From: RUG191 sp045642225
GTDB lineage: Bacteria > Bacillota > Clostridia > Lachnospirales > Lachnospiraceae
Length of the DNA stretch: 5,978 nucleotides
NCBI GenBank assembly: GCA_045642225.1
Contig: JAZUIN010000025.1
Span: forward strand, 1 to 5,978
Reading direction: 5' to 3'
The position numbers and the translations under genes are program-made. Within the stretch, counting starts at the first letter, position 1, and each line of letters starts with the position of its first letter. Of this stretch, positions 4,537 to 5,978 are shown one piece after another. The notes below the pieces were generated by a model that had not been told where the DNA came from, ran no database searches, and was given only the letters and a program-made list of their open reading frames with translations.

Positions 4537-5178
4537 TTAAGCTAATCGTCTAGAATCATACCAATTAAAAACAAATTGTTCAACCGCTGCAAATAGACTT
4601 GAAACAAAATAATATATACCTATTCCTGATGGAATCGTAAATATAAATATACTGCTCATTACTATCATCGAGATCATTACACTTTTGTTTTGCTTTTGAA
4701 GATTAAGCACCTTGAACATTGATAAATATGGATAAGCCTGCGGTAACATCTGAATTATTATTGTCGCTATAGGCAAAACAAAATATGGATCCTTTAATAG
4801 CAAAGAAGATATCCAAGGTATTAGTATTGTTCCACAAGTGGTGTCTACAATATTTTTTATTGCATTATATAGACATATCATCACAGGAAATTGCATTACT
4901 GTGGTAAAACAAGTTCCCATCCCAATACCATTTTTTGCATATAATTCAGATAGTTCCCTATTCAATCTTTCACTATCATTTTTGTATCTACGCTTTAAAT
5001 TTTCTACTTGTTCAGATAAAGCACTCTGTTTCTCCATCTGCTTTCGCTGTTTCATATTTAACGGAAGAAGCATTATTTTAATCAACACAGTAATACCAAC
5101 AATTGCGATCCCATAGTCATTGGTAATATTGTAAAGCAACATGATTATACTTTCTAAAAGATTCACCAAAATATTCAT
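4537..5178 (-). CDS. yidC: Compact YidC/Oxa1-family membrane protein insertase
   Basis: This 213-residue membrane protein has the YidC/Oxa1 core. An amphipathic start (8-20) leads to TM1 (about 23-40, YGIAIVGITVLIKIMLLPL), then a charged cytoplasmic helical hairpin (41-82, KQRKQMEKQ to ELSELYAKNG). TM2 (88-108, MQFPVMICLYNAIK), TM3 (131-153), TM4 (166-182) and TM5 (184-205, IPSGIGIYYFVSSLFAAVEQ) follow. YidC folds small membrane proteins into the bilayer. Three deviations stand out. There is no lipoprotein signal before TM1, unlike the usual Gram-positive YidC. The arginine expected in TM1 of the hydrophilic groove appears as K34. The C-terminus ends in a short NWYDSRRLA without a long basic ribosome-binding tail. 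These point to a specialised paralogue rather than the housekeeping copy, which normally lies in the rpmH-rnpA-yidC cluster. Its ATG overlaps the regulator's TGA, with AGGA (5190-5187) 8 nt upstream, so translation is probably coupled. Confidence 0.9.
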   Translation of the reverse strand: MNILVNLLESIIMLLYNITNDYGIAIVGITVLIKIMLLPLNMKQRKQMEKQSALSEQVENLKRRYKNDSERLNRELSELYAKNGIGMGTCFTTVMQFPVMICLYNAIKNIVDTTCGTILIPWISSLLLKDPYFVLPIATIIIQMLPQAYPYLSMFKVLNLQKQNKSVMISMIVMSSIFIFTIPSGIGIYYFVSSLFAAVEQFVFNWYDSRRLA

Positions 5179-5849
5179 ACCGCATTTCCTTTCCTTATCC
5201 TGCGAAATTTGATAAATCCGTAACCGTAGATAATCATTATCACAACATAGATTGCTAATAGCAAAATATTAAGCGTATCTTTTCTGATAGCAACTTCAAT
5301 TAGATGTGCTATCGGTATAGCTGATAACATCCCCCAGAATACTAAAGCAAACGCAGTTGATATCCAAGGCTTATTCATTAACCATAAAAAATGTAAGTGT
5401 GGCAAAGTAACTCGCGTATAGTCTGTTATATCCTCTAGTAACTCTGTTACTTCGGCAAACTGCATTCCCTTTTCTTCTTCTTCATATACATATTCAAGAT
5501 ATCTATCAATTTGATTTGTTGATAAATTATCTATGTCTTGGCTGAGCATTGTCTCACAAAGTTTCAATGCTCCAGATAAACACTGTATTTCTTCTTGTAA
5601 TTCTTTTTGTTGGTGTGAAATAATATCAGTAATTTCTTGTTTATCATTTAGTATTAGAAAAATAGTTTCAATAGAGATTCCCATCTTTCGATAAAGAAGA
5701 ATTTTCTTTATTCTAGCAACATCTTCATCTGTATAATCTCTATACTTGCTTCCCGACTCTCGATTAGGATTTAACAATCCCTTTCTCTCATAAAATCTTA
5801 CATTGCTAATGTTAAGTCCTGTAAGCTCTGCAACTTCACTAATTCTCAT
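5175..5849 (-). CDS. MerR-family regulator with a two-helix membrane anchor
   Basis: This 224-residue protein begins with a MerR-type winged helix-turn-helix: ISEVAELTGLNISNVRFYERKGLL (3-26), a wing with SGSKYRDYTDED (32-43) and the second helix pair ARIKKILLYRKMGISIETI (45-63). A Glu/Gln-rich dimerisation helix follows (about 73-103). The rest is unusual: after a polar stretch (104-160), two hydrophobic segments (about 162-183 and 193-214) form predicted membrane helices, ending in a basic FRRIRKGNAV tail that should face the cytoplasm. MerR proteins are usually soluble, with a ligand-binding C-terminus; here the sensor appears to be in the membrane. No cysteine pair typical of metal-sensing members is seen. 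AAAGGG (5863-5858) lies 8 nt before the ATG. The promoter upstream has MerR-type geometry, suggesting autoregulation, and the 4-nt overlap with yidC suggests that the insertase is its main target. Confidence 0.85.
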   Translation of the reverse strand: MRISEVAELTGLNISNVRFYERKGLLNPNRESGSKYRDYTDEDVARIKKILLYRKMGISIETIFLILNDKQEITDIISHQQKELQEEIQCLSGALKLCETMLSQDIDNLSTNQIDRYLEYVYEEEEKGMQFAEVTELLEDITDYTRVTLPHLHFLWLMNKPWISTAFALVFWGMLSAIPIAHLIEVAIRKDTLNILLLAIYVVIMIIYGYGFIKFRRIRKGNAV

Positions 5850-5883
5850 TATTTATTCCCTTTCCTTATAACATCATAACCTA

Positions 5884-5914
5884 CTTATAAAGCCTTCACT
5901 AAGTGCAGAGTCAA
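5884..5914 (-). promoter_or_regulatory. MerR-type promoter with 19-bp spacer for the regulator-yidC pair
   Basis: On the minus strand TTGACT (5914-5909) and TATAAG (5889-5884) are separated by 19 bp. This is longer than the 17 bp best for the vegetative sigma factor and is the hallmark of MerR-activated promoters. Each hexamer matches its consensus at 5 of 6 bases. The predicted start near 5877 gives a leader of about 28 nt that holds the SD of the regulator gene. Confidence 0.7.
5897..5905. promoter_or_regulatory. Dyad operator inside the 19-bp spacer
   Basis: CAC-TAA-GTG is a palindrome centred about 8 bp from the -35 end of the spacer, close to where the dyad sits in the mer operon promoter. 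Weaker symmetry extends outward (ACTCT against AGGCT on the minus strand). It is the expected binding site of the MerR-family protein encoded next to it. Confidence 0.6.
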
Positions 5915-5978
5915 GTTTTTTATAAAATTTTTATCATTTATCATGTCAAAAAAGCTAGTCAATTTTCTAACATTGAAC

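Noticed and set aside
4838..5116. Open frame of 92 codons on the plus strand inside yidC
   Set aside because: It is the antisense of a strongly recognised YidC gene; the hydrophobic look comes from the complementary membrane codons.
1807..5849. Integron or gene-cassette array suggested by many small same-strand genes
   Set aside because: The hairpins between genes differ in sequence and size and show no shared attC-like core, and no integrase is present.
5919..5949. Second promoter-like pair upstream of the MerR gene (TTGACA and TATAAA, 19 bp apart)
   Set aside because: The spacer is AT-rich and has no dyad, and the start would be more distant; it is weaker than the dyad-containing promoter at 5884-5914. 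It may still add some activity.
5951..5978. Possible terminator of an upstream gene: TCAAT/ATTGA stem, then a T6 run on the minus strand
   Set aside because: The stem is short and bulged, four bases separate it from the T-run, and the upstream gene is outside the window.
1..5978. CRISPR array, tRNA or rRNA
   Set aside because: No regularly spaced direct repeats, no tRNA-like cloverleaf with a TTC-arm, and no rRNA-like segments were recognised on either strand.

Overview
The window looks like chromosomal accessory DNA from a low-GC Gram-positive anaerobe, most likely a Clostridia member near Lachnospiraceae. This rests on purine-rich Shine-Dalgarno (SD) sites, the AT-rich coding, the lipoprotein architecture (acidic linker, NADase-type glycan-binding-like domain, PQQ-like segment) and a DUF6144-like cysteine-rich protein. 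The taxon is an inference; no rRNA or marker gene is present. Every gene I accept lies on the minus strand, so the region is read from right to left.

Right part (about 5978 to 4537): a 19-bp-spacer promoter with a central dyad, the classic geometry of MerR-controlled promoters, precedes a MerR-family regulator that carries two predicted C-terminal membrane helices. Its stop codon overlaps the start of a compact YidC/Oxa1-type membrane insertase (ATGA overlap). This membrane-anchored regulator plus extra insertase is the most distinctive unit here. I infer an autoregulated module that senses membrane or insertion state.

Middle part (about 4536 to 1807): four compact genes follow in the same direction, with gaps of 38 to 108 nt. 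They are a cysteine-rich DUF6144-like protein, a GNAT acetyltransferase interrupted by one in-frame amber codon where relatives are expected to have Trp, a cytosolic alpha/beta hydrolase with a complete catalytic triad, and a small nucleotidyltransferase-fold protein. Small inverted repeats sit in several gaps. They may form one operon with the right-hand pair or several short units; the sequence does not decide this.

Left part (about 1806 to 1): a decayed GNAT-like remnant with an intact ribosome binding site lies upstream of a visibly more GC-rich lipoprotein gene. Beyond it, the first 45 codons of an IS200/IS605-type TnpB run off the left edge. Its promoter overlaps a near-consensus Gram-positive LexA (SOS) box, and its -10 is so close to the ATG that a leaderless transcript is predicted. 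The change in composition near 1800, the TnpB and the broken genes suggest an acquired and still eroding region.
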